NCBI GenBank assembly: GCA_965603355.1
Contig: CBFDCQ010000004.1
Coordinates: 28,051-92,050 of the forward strand
From: CBFDCQ01 sp965603355
Lineage (GTDB): Bacteria; Hydrogenedentota; CAZGCA01; CBFDCQ01
Reading direction: 5' to 3'
DNA length: 64,000 nt
Below the pieces are notes generated by a model. That model saw only the letters and a program-made list of their open reading frames with translations. It had not been told where the DNA came from and did no database searches. The translations under genes and the position numbers were made by a program. Below, piece by piece: positions 41,640-49,540 of this stretch. Numbering within the stretch: the first letter of the stretch is position 1; each line of letters opens with the position of its first letter.

Positions 41640-42152
41640 CTAATCGAATACCCCGAGAATCAGTGCCCAAATCTCCTTTATTCCCAACGTTACCAGGCTG
41701 ACCACGATCCCCGCAATGCACACGCCACACGTTATTGCGAGCAGCGACCGACCCTTTTTGAGTCCGCAAAGGTGCGCGGCCAGCGCGCCGGTCCACGCGC
41801 CGGTCACCGGAAGCGGAATCGCCACGAACAGTATCAGCCCCAGCAACTCGTATTTTCGCACTTTCTCGCTGCGGGCGCGCGTGCGTGCGAAAAGCCAGTC
41901 CACGAACCTCTTTCCGGGAGCCACGCGGCTGATCAATCGCGTGCCCGGTTCGAGAAGGTACATGATGAACGGTATGGGGAGCATGTTGCCCAGGACCGCG
42001 ATCGGAAACGCCTGGGCCAGCGGAAGCTTGCCGAGCGTCAGCGCATACGGCAGCGCGCCGCGCAGTTCGAATATCGGCAACATCGCTACCACAAACGTCA
42101 CCACGTGCGGTGAAAGGAATCTTGACAGAAACTCGACTATTGCCTCTCGCAT
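41640..42152 (-). CDS. COG2426 small membrane protein (putative small multidrug export family)
   Basis: The 170-residue protein has four or five membrane segments. It carries AMLPIFELRGALPYALTLGK, PIAVLGNMLPIPFIMYLLEP, and ILFVAIPLPVTGAWTGALAA with HLCGLKKGRSLLAITCGV. The ELRGALP and PLPVTGAWTG motifs are the family hallmark, two inverted re-entrant repeats as in DedA-like transporters. The function name in databases is weakly grounded. The ATG at 42152 gives the family start. It precedes nagA by two bases. Confidence 0.82.
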   Translation of the reverse strand: MREAIVEFLSRFLSPHVVTFVVAMLPIFELRGALPYALTLGKLPLAQAFPIAVLGNMLPIPFIMYLLEPGTRLISRVAPGKRFVDWLFARTRARSEKVRKYELLGLILFVAIPLPVTGAWTGALAAHLCGLKKGRSLLAITCGVCIAGIVVSLVTLGIKEIWALILGVFD

Positions 42153-42237
42153 CTGTTCGACCGGAGTCCTGACGTGCCTAAAATGCGTTAACCTAAGCCC
42201 CGCTGCAAATGAATGTGCTTCCTGGTGCGTGCGCCAG

Positions 42238-42266
42238 ATTATATCAGACCACGCCGGGCGGTTCAA
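42238..42266 (-). promoter_or_regulatory. Promoter of the COG2426-nagA operon
   Basis: On the minus strand TTGAAC (42266-42261) and a perfect TATAAT (42243-42238) with a 17-base spacer. Confidence 0.65.
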
Positions 42267-42303
42267 TGCCGGTCCGGATGCGGCGCGTGAAGCTCTGCAA
42301 CGG

Positions 42304-42333
42304 TTGACATTTGCCGCCGGCCCTTGCTATACT
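42304..42333 (+). promoter_or_regulatory. Promoter of the epimerase/PAPS operon
   Basis: TTGACA (42304-42309) and TATACT (42328-42333) with an 18-base spacer. The leader of about 125 bases contains a CCAGCG/CGCTGG hairpin. No known riboswitch was recognised. Confidence 0.7.
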
Positions 42334-42464
42334 AGCGCACTAACTCACACCGCAGGTGCGGACGAGTCCTCTTAGGCGCCAGCGGCTGCCGTAGCGCTGG
42401 GAACGTCGGGGAAAGCGCAACTATAACTGGTCACAGGTAGAAGCAAAAGTGGAGGAACGTTGAA

Positions 42465-43601
42465 GTGGCATCAAAAGAGCGGGTACTAGTGACAGGTGGA
42501 GCGGGATTCATAGGTTCGTTCATAGTTGATGAGCTCGTGGAGCGCGGTTACGAGGTGAGGGTTCTGGACAACCTCGAGCCGCAAGTACACGGTGCAGGAG
42601 GTGCTGTACCGGGATATCTAAACGCGGGAGCTGAACTCATCAAGGGTGACGTGCGTGACGAGGATGTGTTGCGTCGGGCGCTGGACGGTGTGGAGGTGCT
42701 TTTCCACCAGGCGGCAATGGTGGGTGTAGGGCAGTCGATGTACCAGATACGTCGTTACACGGAGGCTAACGCTGTGGGAGCGGCGTCGATCCTGGACGTG
42801 ATAGCCGAGGGCAAGACGAGCGTTGGGAAGATGTTGGTGGCGTCCTCAATGAGCATATACGGTGAGGGTAAATACGAGTGTAAGAAGTGCGGTTTGGTTT
42901 ACCCCAGGCTGCGTTCGGTGGAGCAGTTGGATGCCGGTGTATGGGAGATGCAGTGTGCGGTATGCGGCGAGACCGCCGGCCCGCTGCCAACGGACGAGGA
43001 TAAACCGTTGTTTCCGACGTCGATATATGCGGTTAACAAGCGTGACCACGAGGAGATGTTTCTGGCGGTGGGCACGGCATATAAGATCCCGACGGTGGCG
43101 TTGCGTTATTTCAACGTATACGGACCGCGTCAGGCGTTATCGAACCCGTACACGGGAGTATGTGCGATATTCTCGAGTCGGTTGCTCAACCGCAAGAGTC
43201 CGGTGATATACGAGGACGGTTTGCAGAGCCGCGATTTCGTTCACGTTACGGACATCGTGCAGGCTAACATGCTGGCGATGGAGAAGGAAGAGGCGGATTA
43301 CGGTGTATTCAACGTAGGTTCGGGCAGGTCGCTGGCGATCCTGGACATAGCGAAGATCCTTGCCGAGAAGATTGCGCCGGATTGCGGTATAGAGCCGGAG
43401 ATCGCCGCCAAGTTCCGCGAGGGCGACATCAGGCACTGCTTTGCGGACATATCGCGTATACGCGAGGTTTTAGGGTACGAGCCGCGCGTGGAGTTTGAGG
43501 ACGGCATAGATGACCTGACGCAGTGGGTGAAGACGCAGGTCGCTGAGGATAGGTTCGAGGAGGCGAAGAAGGAGCTGGAACAACGTGGCTTGACGACGTA
43601 A
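42465..43601 (+). CDS. NDP-sugar epimerase/dehydratase (SDR) with zinc-ribbon insertion
   Basis: This 378-residue extended SDR has RVLVTGGAGFIGSFIVDELV (NAD site), HQAAMVGVGQSMYQIRRYTE, ASSMSIYGEG and the catalytic YAVNK (Tyr188, Lys192), RYFNVYGPRQALSNPYTGVC and SRDFVHVTDIVQANMLAMEK. Between residues 139 and 167 are two CxxC pairs (CKKC, CAVC) that should form a zinc ribbon next to the active site. Similar insertions occur, to my recollection, in dTDP-L-rhamnose 4-epimerases, so that reaction is a reasonable guess. The start is GTG with GGAGG 10 bases upstream. It leads an operon with ATP sulfurylase and APS kinase. Confidence 0.85.
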   Translation: MASKERVLVTGGAGFIGSFIVDELVERGYEVRVLDNLEPQVHGAGGAVPGYLNAGAELIKGDVRDEDVLRRALDGVEVLFHQAAMVGVGQSMYQIRRYTEANAVGAASILDVIAEGKTSVGKMLVASSMSIYGEGKYECKKCGLVYPRLRSVEQLDAGVWEMQCAVCGETAGPLPTDEDKPLFPTSIYAVNKRDHEEMFLAVGTAYKIPTVALRYFNVYGPRQALSNPYTGVCAIFSSRLLNRKSPVIYEDGLQSRDFVHVTDIVQANMLAMEKEEADYGVFNVGSGRSLAILDIAKILAEKIAPDCGIEPEIAAKFREGDIRHCFADISRIREVLGYEPRVEFEDGIDDLTQWVKTQVAEDRFEEAKKELEQRGLTT

Positions 43602-43711
43602 GGATGGAGTGCATCGGAACAGGTGCCTGATGCATGAAGCCGTTTCATCAGGAACTCGCCCTCTTGGAGAAGAAGATCACTATAGATGTTTAGAGAAATG
43701 AGAGGAGAAAG

Positions 43712-44866
43712 ATGTTAATAGAACCGCATGGAGGTGTGCTTGTTGACAGAAAGCTTGAAGGGGATGAGGCTAAAAAGGCTCTGGAAAAGGCGCGCAATCT
43801 GCCGCAGATCAAGCTAGCGTCGGAGCTCGCTCAGGATACCGTTAATATCGCAAACGGCGTATTTAGCCCGCTCACCGGGTTCCTCTGCAGTGAGGACTTC
43901 GAGAGCGTTCTCAAGAACGGGCGACTTGCCAACAAGACGCCGTGGACGATTCCTCTCGTGCTTGACGTTACAAAGGAGCAGGCCGACAAGATCGAGGTGG
44001 GCTCGGATGTCGCTCTCATGGACGCTCAGGGTGAGCCGCTGGCGATACTTCACGTCGCGGAGAAGTTCCCGTACAACAAGGAGGAGTATGCTCAACAGGT
44101 GTACGGCACCACAGACAAGGCGCACCCCGGCGTCGTGAGGACGTACTCGCTCAACGAGATACTTCTGGGCGGCGAGATCGACCTGGTGCGCGAACCGGTC
44201 CACCAGTTCAGCGATTACAACCTTTCGCCGAAAGAGACCCGCTTGCTGTTCAACGAGAAGGGGTGGAAGAGCGTGGTGGCGTTCCAGACCCGTAACGTTC
44301 CGCACACCGGACACGAGAACCTGCACAAGAGTGTATTGGGTCTCGTCGACGGGCTGTACATACAGCCGATCATCGGGAAGAAGAAGCCGGGCGATTTCAA
44401 GGATAGCTTCATACTGAAGTCTTACGAGGCACTGCTTGCCAACTACTATGTCAAGGACAGAGTAGTGTTCAGCATTCTGCCTACGGAGATGCGTTACGCG
44501 GGTCCGCGGGAGGCAATACAACACGGGATCATGCGCAAGAACTACGGTTGCACGCATCTGATAATTGGCAGGGACCACGCGGGCGTGGGAAACTTCTATC
44601 ATCCCGAGGCCGCGATAGAGATTTACGACGAGTATCCGGATATGGGTATAACGCCGATAAGCATTAAGGGCGACTTTTTCTACTGTCGCGTGTGCGAGCA
44701 GATAGCCAGCGACCGCACTTGCCCGCATCCCGCCGAGAAACACATCCCGTTCAGCGGCACGAAGATCAGAGGCATGATCAAAGAGGGCAAGGCACCGCCG
44801 AAACAGCTCATGAGACCAGAAGTGTTTGAGGCGTTGAAAGGCGAGGAGTCGCCTTTCGTAGAGTGA
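43712..44866 (+). CDS. sat: Sulfate adenylyltransferase (ATP sulfurylase, single-chain type)
   Basis: The 384-residue enzyme makes adenosine 5'-phosphosulfate from ATP and sulfate. Motifs are ANGVFSPLTGFLCSEDFESV near residue 46, AFQTRNVPHTGHENLHKSVL (nucleotide-binding QTRNxPHxxH), LPTEMRYAGPREAIQHGIMR, HLIIGRDHAGVGNFY, and FFYCRVCEQIASDRTCPHPA with three Cys and a His that bind zinc in related enzymes. FSGTKIRGMIKEGKAPP closes the ATP site. It lacks a fused APS kinase domain. The kinase is separate at 46370. GAGAGGAGA precedes the ATG. Confidence 0.96.
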   Translation: MLIEPHGGVLVDRKLEGDEAKKALEKARNLPQIKLASELAQDTVNIANGVFSPLTGFLCSEDFESVLKNGRLANKTPWTIPLVLDVTKEQADKIEVGSDVALMDAQGEPLAILHVAEKFPYNKEEYAQQVYGTTDKAHPGVVRTYSLNEILLGGEIDLVREPVHQFSDYNLSPKETRLLFNEKGWKSVVAFQTRNVPHTGHENLHKSVLGLVDGLYIQPIIGKKKPGDFKDSFILKSYEALLANYYVKDRVVFSILPTEMRYAGPREAIQHGIMRKNYGCTHLIIGRDHAGVGNFYHPEAAIEIYDEYPDMGITPISIKGDFFYCRVCEQIASDRTCPHPAEKHIPFSGTKIRGMIKEGKAPPKQLMRPEVFEALKGEESPFVE

Positions 44867-44908
44867 CGTTCCGCGAGTGACTGCGACAGCGGGCTGCTGG
44901 GAGAGGTG

Positions 44909-46300
44909 ATGGACAAGAAGAAGGTTGTTGTCATAGGGCTTGATTGTGCGTCGCCGGAGCTGGTGTTCGACAGGTGGCTGGACAAGCTGCCGAACATGAA
45001 AAAGTTGGTTAACAGCGGCATTCACGGCCCGATCGAAAGCTCGACGCCGCCGATTACCGTCCCCGCTTGGATGACGTTCGTCACGAGCAAGAACCCTGGT
45101 CAACTTGGGTTCTTTGGCTTCCGGAACAGGCGAGGCTTTTCGTACACGGACATGTTGATCGCCAACTCCACGGCCGTGCGTGAACCGACTGTTTGGCAAA
45201 TACTGTCGGCCGCCGGCAAGAAGGTGGGAATACTTGGTGTTCCGCAGACGTACCCGCCAAAGCCGGTTAACGGGTTTGTGGTGACCAGCTTCCTGACGCC
45301 TGATACCAGTTGCCGGTATACTCACCCTGAGGAGCTCAAGGGCGAGATTGAAGGGCTTGTCGGGGACTATATGCTCGACTGCGAGAACTTCAGGACCGAG
45401 GATAAGAAGGTATTGCTCGACCAGGTTTACAGGATGACCGAGCAGAGGTTCAAGCTTGCGAGACACTACCTGAGCAAGGGCGACCTTGACTTTTTCATGA
45501 TGGTCGAGATGGGTCCTGACAGGCTCCATCACGCTCTGTGGAAGTACTTCGATGAATCGCACAGGAAGTATGAGTATCATCCGGAGTATACGAGCGCCAT
45601 CGAAGAGTATTACGTCTATCTTGACGCCAAACTTGGTGAACTGCTGCCGCTGGTGCAGGAGGAGGCGTACGTGATAGTAGTGTCGGATCATGGTGTCAGG
45701 AGGATGGACGGTTGCATTAACATAAATGACTGGTTCATCAAAGAGGGTTACCTCAAGCTGAAGTCCAAACCGGAAGGGGTAGTCAGACTACGAAACGCGG
45801 ACGTGGACTGGGAGAACACGGTAGCTTGGGGGTGGGGCGGATACTACAGCAGGGTCTTTCTAAATGTAAAGGGGAGAGAGCCGAACGGGACGGTCGATCC
45901 TGCGGACTACGAGAGGGTCCGGGATGAGCTTGCAGAGCGCATTATGGGCATACCGGACGACAAGGGGAACCGGATGGACACGCGAGCTCTTAAGCCGCAG
46001 GACATTTACACGGGAGAGCATGTGGATGAGGCGCCGGACCTGTTGGCGTTTTTCGGTGACCTGGCATGGCGCGTCACGGAGGATATAGGTCACGATTCCG
46101 TATACGGTTTCGAGACGGAATTGGGACCCGACGATGCGGTCCACGCGCAGCATGGCATGTTCATCTTGTCTGATGGCGTAACGGCTAAACCAAGACGTGT
46201 GGACGGTTTACGGCTCATCGACGGCGCGCCGACGATACTCTCGCTAATGGGGTTGCCGGTACCTGAGGATATGGAGGGTAAAGTCGTGAGCGTGCGCTGA
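44909..46300 (+). CDS. Alkaline-phosphatase-superfamily phosphodiesterase/pyrophosphatase, first copy
   Basis: The 463-residue enzyme has KKVVVIGLDCASPELVFDRW with metal ligand Asp12, the nucleophile region PPITVPAWMTFVTSKNPGQL (Thr50 likely), MMVEMGPDRLHHALWKYFDE (Asp and His ligands), VIVVSDHGVRRMDGCININD and a final HAQHGMFILSDG. This is the PF01663-type fold that hydrolyses nucleotide pyrophosphates or phosphodiesters with two metals. No signal peptide or membrane helix is seen, so it is cytoplasmic. It sits between sat and cysC, which suggests a substrate in activated-sulfate or glycan metabolism. The ATG at 44909 has GGGAGAGG upstream. Confidence 0.88.
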   Translation: MDKKKVVVIGLDCASPELVFDRWLDKLPNMKKLVNSGIHGPIESSTPPITVPAWMTFVTSKNPGQLGFFGFRNRRGFSYTDMLIANSTAVREPTVWQILSAAGKKVGILGVPQTYPPKPVNGFVVTSFLTPDTSCRYTHPEELKGEIEGLVGDYMLDCENFRTEDKKVLLDQVYRMTEQRFKLARHYLSKGDLDFFMMVEMGPDRLHHALWKYFDESHRKYEYHPEYTSAIEEYYVYLDAKLGELLPLVQEEAYVIVVSDHGVRRMDGCININDWFIKEGYLKLKSKPEGVVRLRNADVDWENTVAWGWGGYYSRVFLNVKGREPNGTVDPADYERVRDELAERIMGIPDDKGNRMDTRALKPQDIYTGEHVDEAPDLLAFFGDLAWRVTEDIGHDSVYGFETELGPDDAVHAQHGMFILSDGVTAKPRRVDGLRLIDGAPTILSLMGLPVPEDMEGKVVSVR

Positions 46301-46369
46301 AGTCGGCGCGCTCGTGAGGGAAAGGTCAACTGTCAAATTGACGTGTAAAGGAGAGAGAGAGGGAATTCG

Positions 46370-46990
46370 ATGGATACAGGTTTTGTAGTATGGTTCACGG
46401 GTGTACCCGCGACGGGCAAATCCACGGTGGCTATTATCGTGGAGCAGGAGCTTCGCTCGCGCGGGTTGAAGGTTGAGAACCTCGATTCGGACGAGGTTCG
46501 GGCGAACATCAGCCCGAACTTGGGCTACACGTTGGAGGCTCGCGATGAGAACACGAAACGGCTGGCGTTTTTGGGTAATCTACTGTCGCGCAACGGCGTA
46601 GCGGTGCTGATCACCGCCGTGTCCAGTCTGCGGAAGTTCCGGGACAGGGCCCGCTCGCAGATAGACAACTTTGCTGAAGTCCACGTGAAGTGCCCTCTGG
46701 AGGAGTGCCAGAAACGGGACCCGAAGGGGTTGTACAAGAAAGCCGAACGAGGCGAGGTCAGTGACATAGCCGGAATGCATCAGCCCTACGAGGAACCGCT
46801 TAACGCTGAGGTGGTGCTGGAGACGCACTCGTGCACAGCGGAGGAGTGTGCCAGTAAAGTGGTGGAAGCCCTGCGGGATCTGGGGTACTTGTCGTGTTCG
46901 GGTGAGGCGAAAGCGCCCGAAGGGGAGGTCTATTCGGCCGAGGAAGAGGAGAAGATAAAGAAAAGGTTGATGGACCTGGGCTATATGTGA
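46370..46990 (+). CDS. cysC: Adenylylsulfate (APS) kinase
   Basis: The 206-residue kinase has the Walker A loop GVPATGKST (residues 11-19), ENLDSDEVRANISPNLGYTL, ARDENTKRLAFLGNLLSRNG, and KCPLEECQKRDPKGLYKKAE with EVSDIAGMHQPYEEPLNAEV, the conserved APS-binding and lid segments. It makes PAPS from APS. LDSDEVR replaces the common LDGDNVR, and ITAVSSLRKFRDRAR replaces ISPxRxxR. The C-terminal SAEEEEKIKKRLMDLGYM extension is frequent in such kinases. It lies between the two phosphodiesterase-like genes. Confidence 0.92.
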   Translation: MDTGFVVWFTGVPATGKSTVAIIVEQELRSRGLKVENLDSDEVRANISPNLGYTLEARDENTKRLAFLGNLLSRNGVAVLITAVSSLRKFRDRARSQIDNFAEVHVKCPLEECQKRDPKGLYKKAERGEVSDIAGMHQPYEEPLNAEVVLETHSCTAEECASKVVEALRDLGYLSCSGEAKAPEGEVYSAEEEEKIKKRLMDLGYM

Positions 46991-47052
46991 TTCACGGGTT
47001 GGGCCGTGGCTTCTGACGGTCCGACTTGCGTGACGCAGTTCAAGGCAAGACG

Positions 47053-48447
47053 ATGAAACTCTTTGGAAAGATCGGGGGTAAAGGCAAGCCCCCTAAAGTG
47101 TTCGTGCTAGGGCTTGACGGCACGCCGTATTCGCTCCTGACCAGGATGGTGAAGGAAGGGAGGCTGCCGAATTTTGCCAGGATATTGAAAAGCGGCTCCC
47201 TTGTGAAGATGAATTCAGTGGTGCCGACGATCTCGGCTGTTGCGTGGGCGAGCTTCATGACCGGGAAGAACCCGGGCAGACACAACATTTTCGGGTTCGT
47301 GGACCGTCGCCTTGATCCGTTCGAGCTTTACGTGGTCAGCGCTGATATGTTGCGCGGCGATACGCTGTGGGATTTACTGAACTGCGAGGGCAAGCGAACG
47401 ATCGTCATGAACGTGCCCGTGACGTATCCACCGAGGGAGATAGATGGAATACTCGTGTCGGGATTTCTGTCTCCCAGCATCGACAAGGCGACATATCCCC
47501 CGGAGTTTGCCGGTGTCCTGAAGAAGGCCGGCTACATAATCGACGTTGACCCGTGGCTGGCGAGGGAGTCGCACGAGAACTTTCTTTCGCAGCTGCATCG
47601 AGCGTTGCGCAAGAGGTTTGAGGTGGCGTTCAGCCTCCTCAAGAAGCAGAAGTGGGATCTTTTCATGCTGCACGTGATGGAGACAGATAGGCTCCATCAC
47701 TTTTTCTGGCGCCAGATGGAGGACGACCATCCCGTTGGAGCCGCCAGGTTCTACAACCTATACACCGTTCTTGACGATCTGATCGGGGAGCTTAAGAACA
47801 GGCTGCCGCGGGAGGCGTCACTGGTTGTGCTTTCGGATCACGGATTCTGCCGGACAAAACGCGAGGTGGAGTTAAATTACTGGTTGATGGGCCAGGGCAT
47901 GTTGAAGTTCACGACGGATGACCCGCAATTACTGGCTGACATTCATCCGGAATCTCAAGCCTACAGCGTGATACCGGGGCGGATATTCATAAACCTGGAA
48001 GGGCGAGAGCCCAAAGGTTCTGTGACAGCGGGTCGTGACTACGACACTATCAGGCAGAAGATAGTCGGGGGCTTGCTTGCCTTGAGGGACCCGGAGGATA
48101 GAGTCCCGTTATTCAAAGACGTCATACTAAGAGAACGACTTTACGCGGGTCCGGCCACGGCGAACGCAGCCGACATCGTCGCTGTGCCGAACAACGGGTA
48201 CGAACTGAAGGCGAAACTCAATGCGACCGAGCTGTACCGCGCGAGCGAGCTGGCGGGAATGCACACTTACGACGACGCGTTTCTGTTCGTGGAGAAAGGT
48301 GCGGCCGCCAGAGCTGGGCTGAACGTATGTGACGCGATGCCCACGATCCTGGATTTGATGGGTTGCAAGATACCGCGAAACATTGATAGTGCAAGCTGTC
48401 TTGCCGAGAAGCCGTCGAAACTCGAAGCGTTCCTTAAGAAACCTTAG
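47053..48447 (+). CDS. Alkaline-phosphatase-superfamily phosphodiesterase/pyrophosphatase, second copy
   Basis: The 464-residue paralogue of 44909-46300 has VFVLGLDGTPYSLLTRMVKE (Asp22), SVVPTISAVAWASFMTGKNP, MLHVMETDRLHHFFWRQMED, ASLVVLSDHGFCRTKREVEL and AGMHTYDDAFLFVEKG. The residue aligned with Thr50 of the first copy is Ser61, so the likely nucleophile differs. Otherwise the metal ligands are kept. No export signal is visible. The ATG at 47053 is chosen over a TTG nine codons earlier. It is 62 bases after cysC. Confidence 0.87.
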   Translation: MKLFGKIGGKGKPPKVFVLGLDGTPYSLLTRMVKEGRLPNFARILKSGSLVKMNSVVPTISAVAWASFMTGKNPGRHNIFGFVDRRLDPFELYVVSADMLRGDTLWDLLNCEGKRTIVMNVPVTYPPREIDGILVSGFLSPSIDKATYPPEFAGVLKKAGYIIDVDPWLARESHENFLSQLHRALRKRFEVAFSLLKKQKWDLFMLHVMETDRLHHFFWRQMEDDHPVGAARFYNLYTVLDDLIGELKNRLPREASLVVLSDHGFCRTKREVELNYWLMGQGMLKFTTDDPQLLADIHPESQAYSVIPGRIFINLEGREPKGSVTAGRDYDTIRQKIVGGLLALRDPEDRVPLFKDVILRERLYAGPATANAADIVAVPNNGYELKAKLNATELYRASELAGMHTYDDAFLFVEKGAAARAGLNVCDAMPTILDLMGCKIPRNIDSASCLAEKPSKLEAFLKKP

Positions 48448-48502
48448 GAAATCGGATCGAGGTCCGATTGAATCGCATACTGATATCAAGAGAGGTAGCG
48501 GT

Positions 48503-48568
48503 GTAGGGCGGGCACCATCACGAAGACCTGCCATTCCGGATTCCGTAGGGACGAGACATGTCTCGTCC
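48503..48568. repeat. Dispersed hairpin repeat within the operon
   Basis: GTAGGGCGGGC at about 48503 opens the element. It ends with a perfect 20-base palindrome at 48549-48568 (arms GGACGAGACA and TGTCTCGTCC, no loop) preceded by GTAGG. It lies between the second phosphodiesterase and the PHP gene and could lower expression of the latter. Confidence 0.7.
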
Positions 48569-48591
48569 GCACTCAATAGGAGAAATTGCTG

Positions 48592-49470
48592 TTGAAAGAG
48601 GCACCGATAGATCTGCACGTGCACACGACGTATTCCGATGGCACGGCGTCTCCCAGCGAGGTTGTGCGCCTGGCCGGGAGCGCCGGGCTTCGCGCGATAG
48701 CCATCACGGACCACGACACGTTACGCGGGAACGCGGAGGCGATTGATGAGGGGCGGAAAGTCGGCGTGGAGGTTGTTCCCGGGGTCGAGGTAAGTGTGGA
48801 TATGCAAGGCGGGACGATGCACTTGTTGGGCTATTATGTAGATTTCAATAACGCTTCCTTGATCGAGGTGCTTAGAGGGATCGAGGAGGGTCGTCACGAG
48901 CGCAACGAGGAGATTCTGGGTAAGCTGGGTGACCTTGGGATAGCGCTGGACTACGAGGAGATCAGGGAAGCCGCCAGCGAGGGTCCTGTCGGAAGACCTC
49001 ATATCGCCCAATCGCTGGTGCAGCGTGGTCACGTCACGAGCACGCGCGAAGCGTTTGACAAGTATCTGAAGAAGGGTGCGCCGGCGTATGCGGAACGGCT
49101 GAGGTTTTCCGAGGCTGAAGCAATCAGGAGTATTCGTGAGGCGGGCGGGATCGCCGTGTTGGGTCATCCGAACAGCCTCAATTGCGGCAATGACAAGGCT
49201 CTCTCGGCCGTCGTAAAGAGACTCGTGGCAATGGGCCTCCAGGGAATTGAAGCTCAGTACCCGTCGCACTCGCCTCGGATACGGCGTGAAATCGAGCAAT
49301 TGGCCGCGCAACATGGGATTCTGGTCACCGGCGGAACCGATTTTCACGGTGCGCTATACCCGGAAGTCAGCATTGGGTTTGGCTACGGCGACCTCTATAT
49401 ACCGTATTCGCTTCTCGAAGCCATGAAGGAGAGACTTGCGGCGAACGAGGATGGTTGCGCGCCCGATTAG
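48592..49470 (+). CDS. PHP-domain phosphoesterase (RNase AM/TrpH type)
   Basis: The 292-residue protein starts with the PHP metal motif IDLHVHTTYSDGTASPSEVV. It has IAITDHDTLRGNAEAIDEGR, VVPGVEVSVDMQGGTMHLLG, a helical insert (GRPHIAQSLVQRGHVTSTRE), AVLGHPNSL and VTGGTDFHGALYPEVSIGFG. This is the form that in E. coli trims 5' ends of RNA or hydrolyses 3',5'-bisphosphonucleotides. The latter fits an operon making PAPS, whose by-product is PAP. TTG at 48592 with AGGAGA 8 bases upstream is the best start. TTG at 48586 is too close to that site. Confidence 0.85.
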   Translation: MKEAPIDLHVHTTYSDGTASPSEVVRLAGSAGLRAIAITDHDTLRGNAEAIDEGRKVGVEVVPGVEVSVDMQGGTMHLLGYYVDFNNASLIEVLRGIEEGRHERNEEILGKLGDLGIALDYEEIREAASEGPVGRPHIAQSLVQRGHVTSTREAFDKYLKKGAPAYAERLRFSEAEAIRSIREAGGIAVLGHPNSLNCGNDKALSAVVKRLVAMGLQGIEAQYPSHSPRIRREIEQLAAQHGILVTGGTDFHGALYPEVSIGFGYGDLYIPYSLLEAMKERLAANEDGCAPD

Positions 49471-49540
49471 ATGGTCTTCTTAACTGGATCGGGACGTTCG
49501 CTTAGTTGTGGACAGGCTAGGCGCGTGTTTAGGGCGCGCT

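Noticed and set aside
43814..45691. A 625-codon open frame on the minus strand
   Set aside because: It lies opposite sat and the first AlkP-type gene, both with clear family motifs and ribosome-binding sites. Its translation is rich in Arg, His and Leu and shows no domain. It is a GC-driven shadow.
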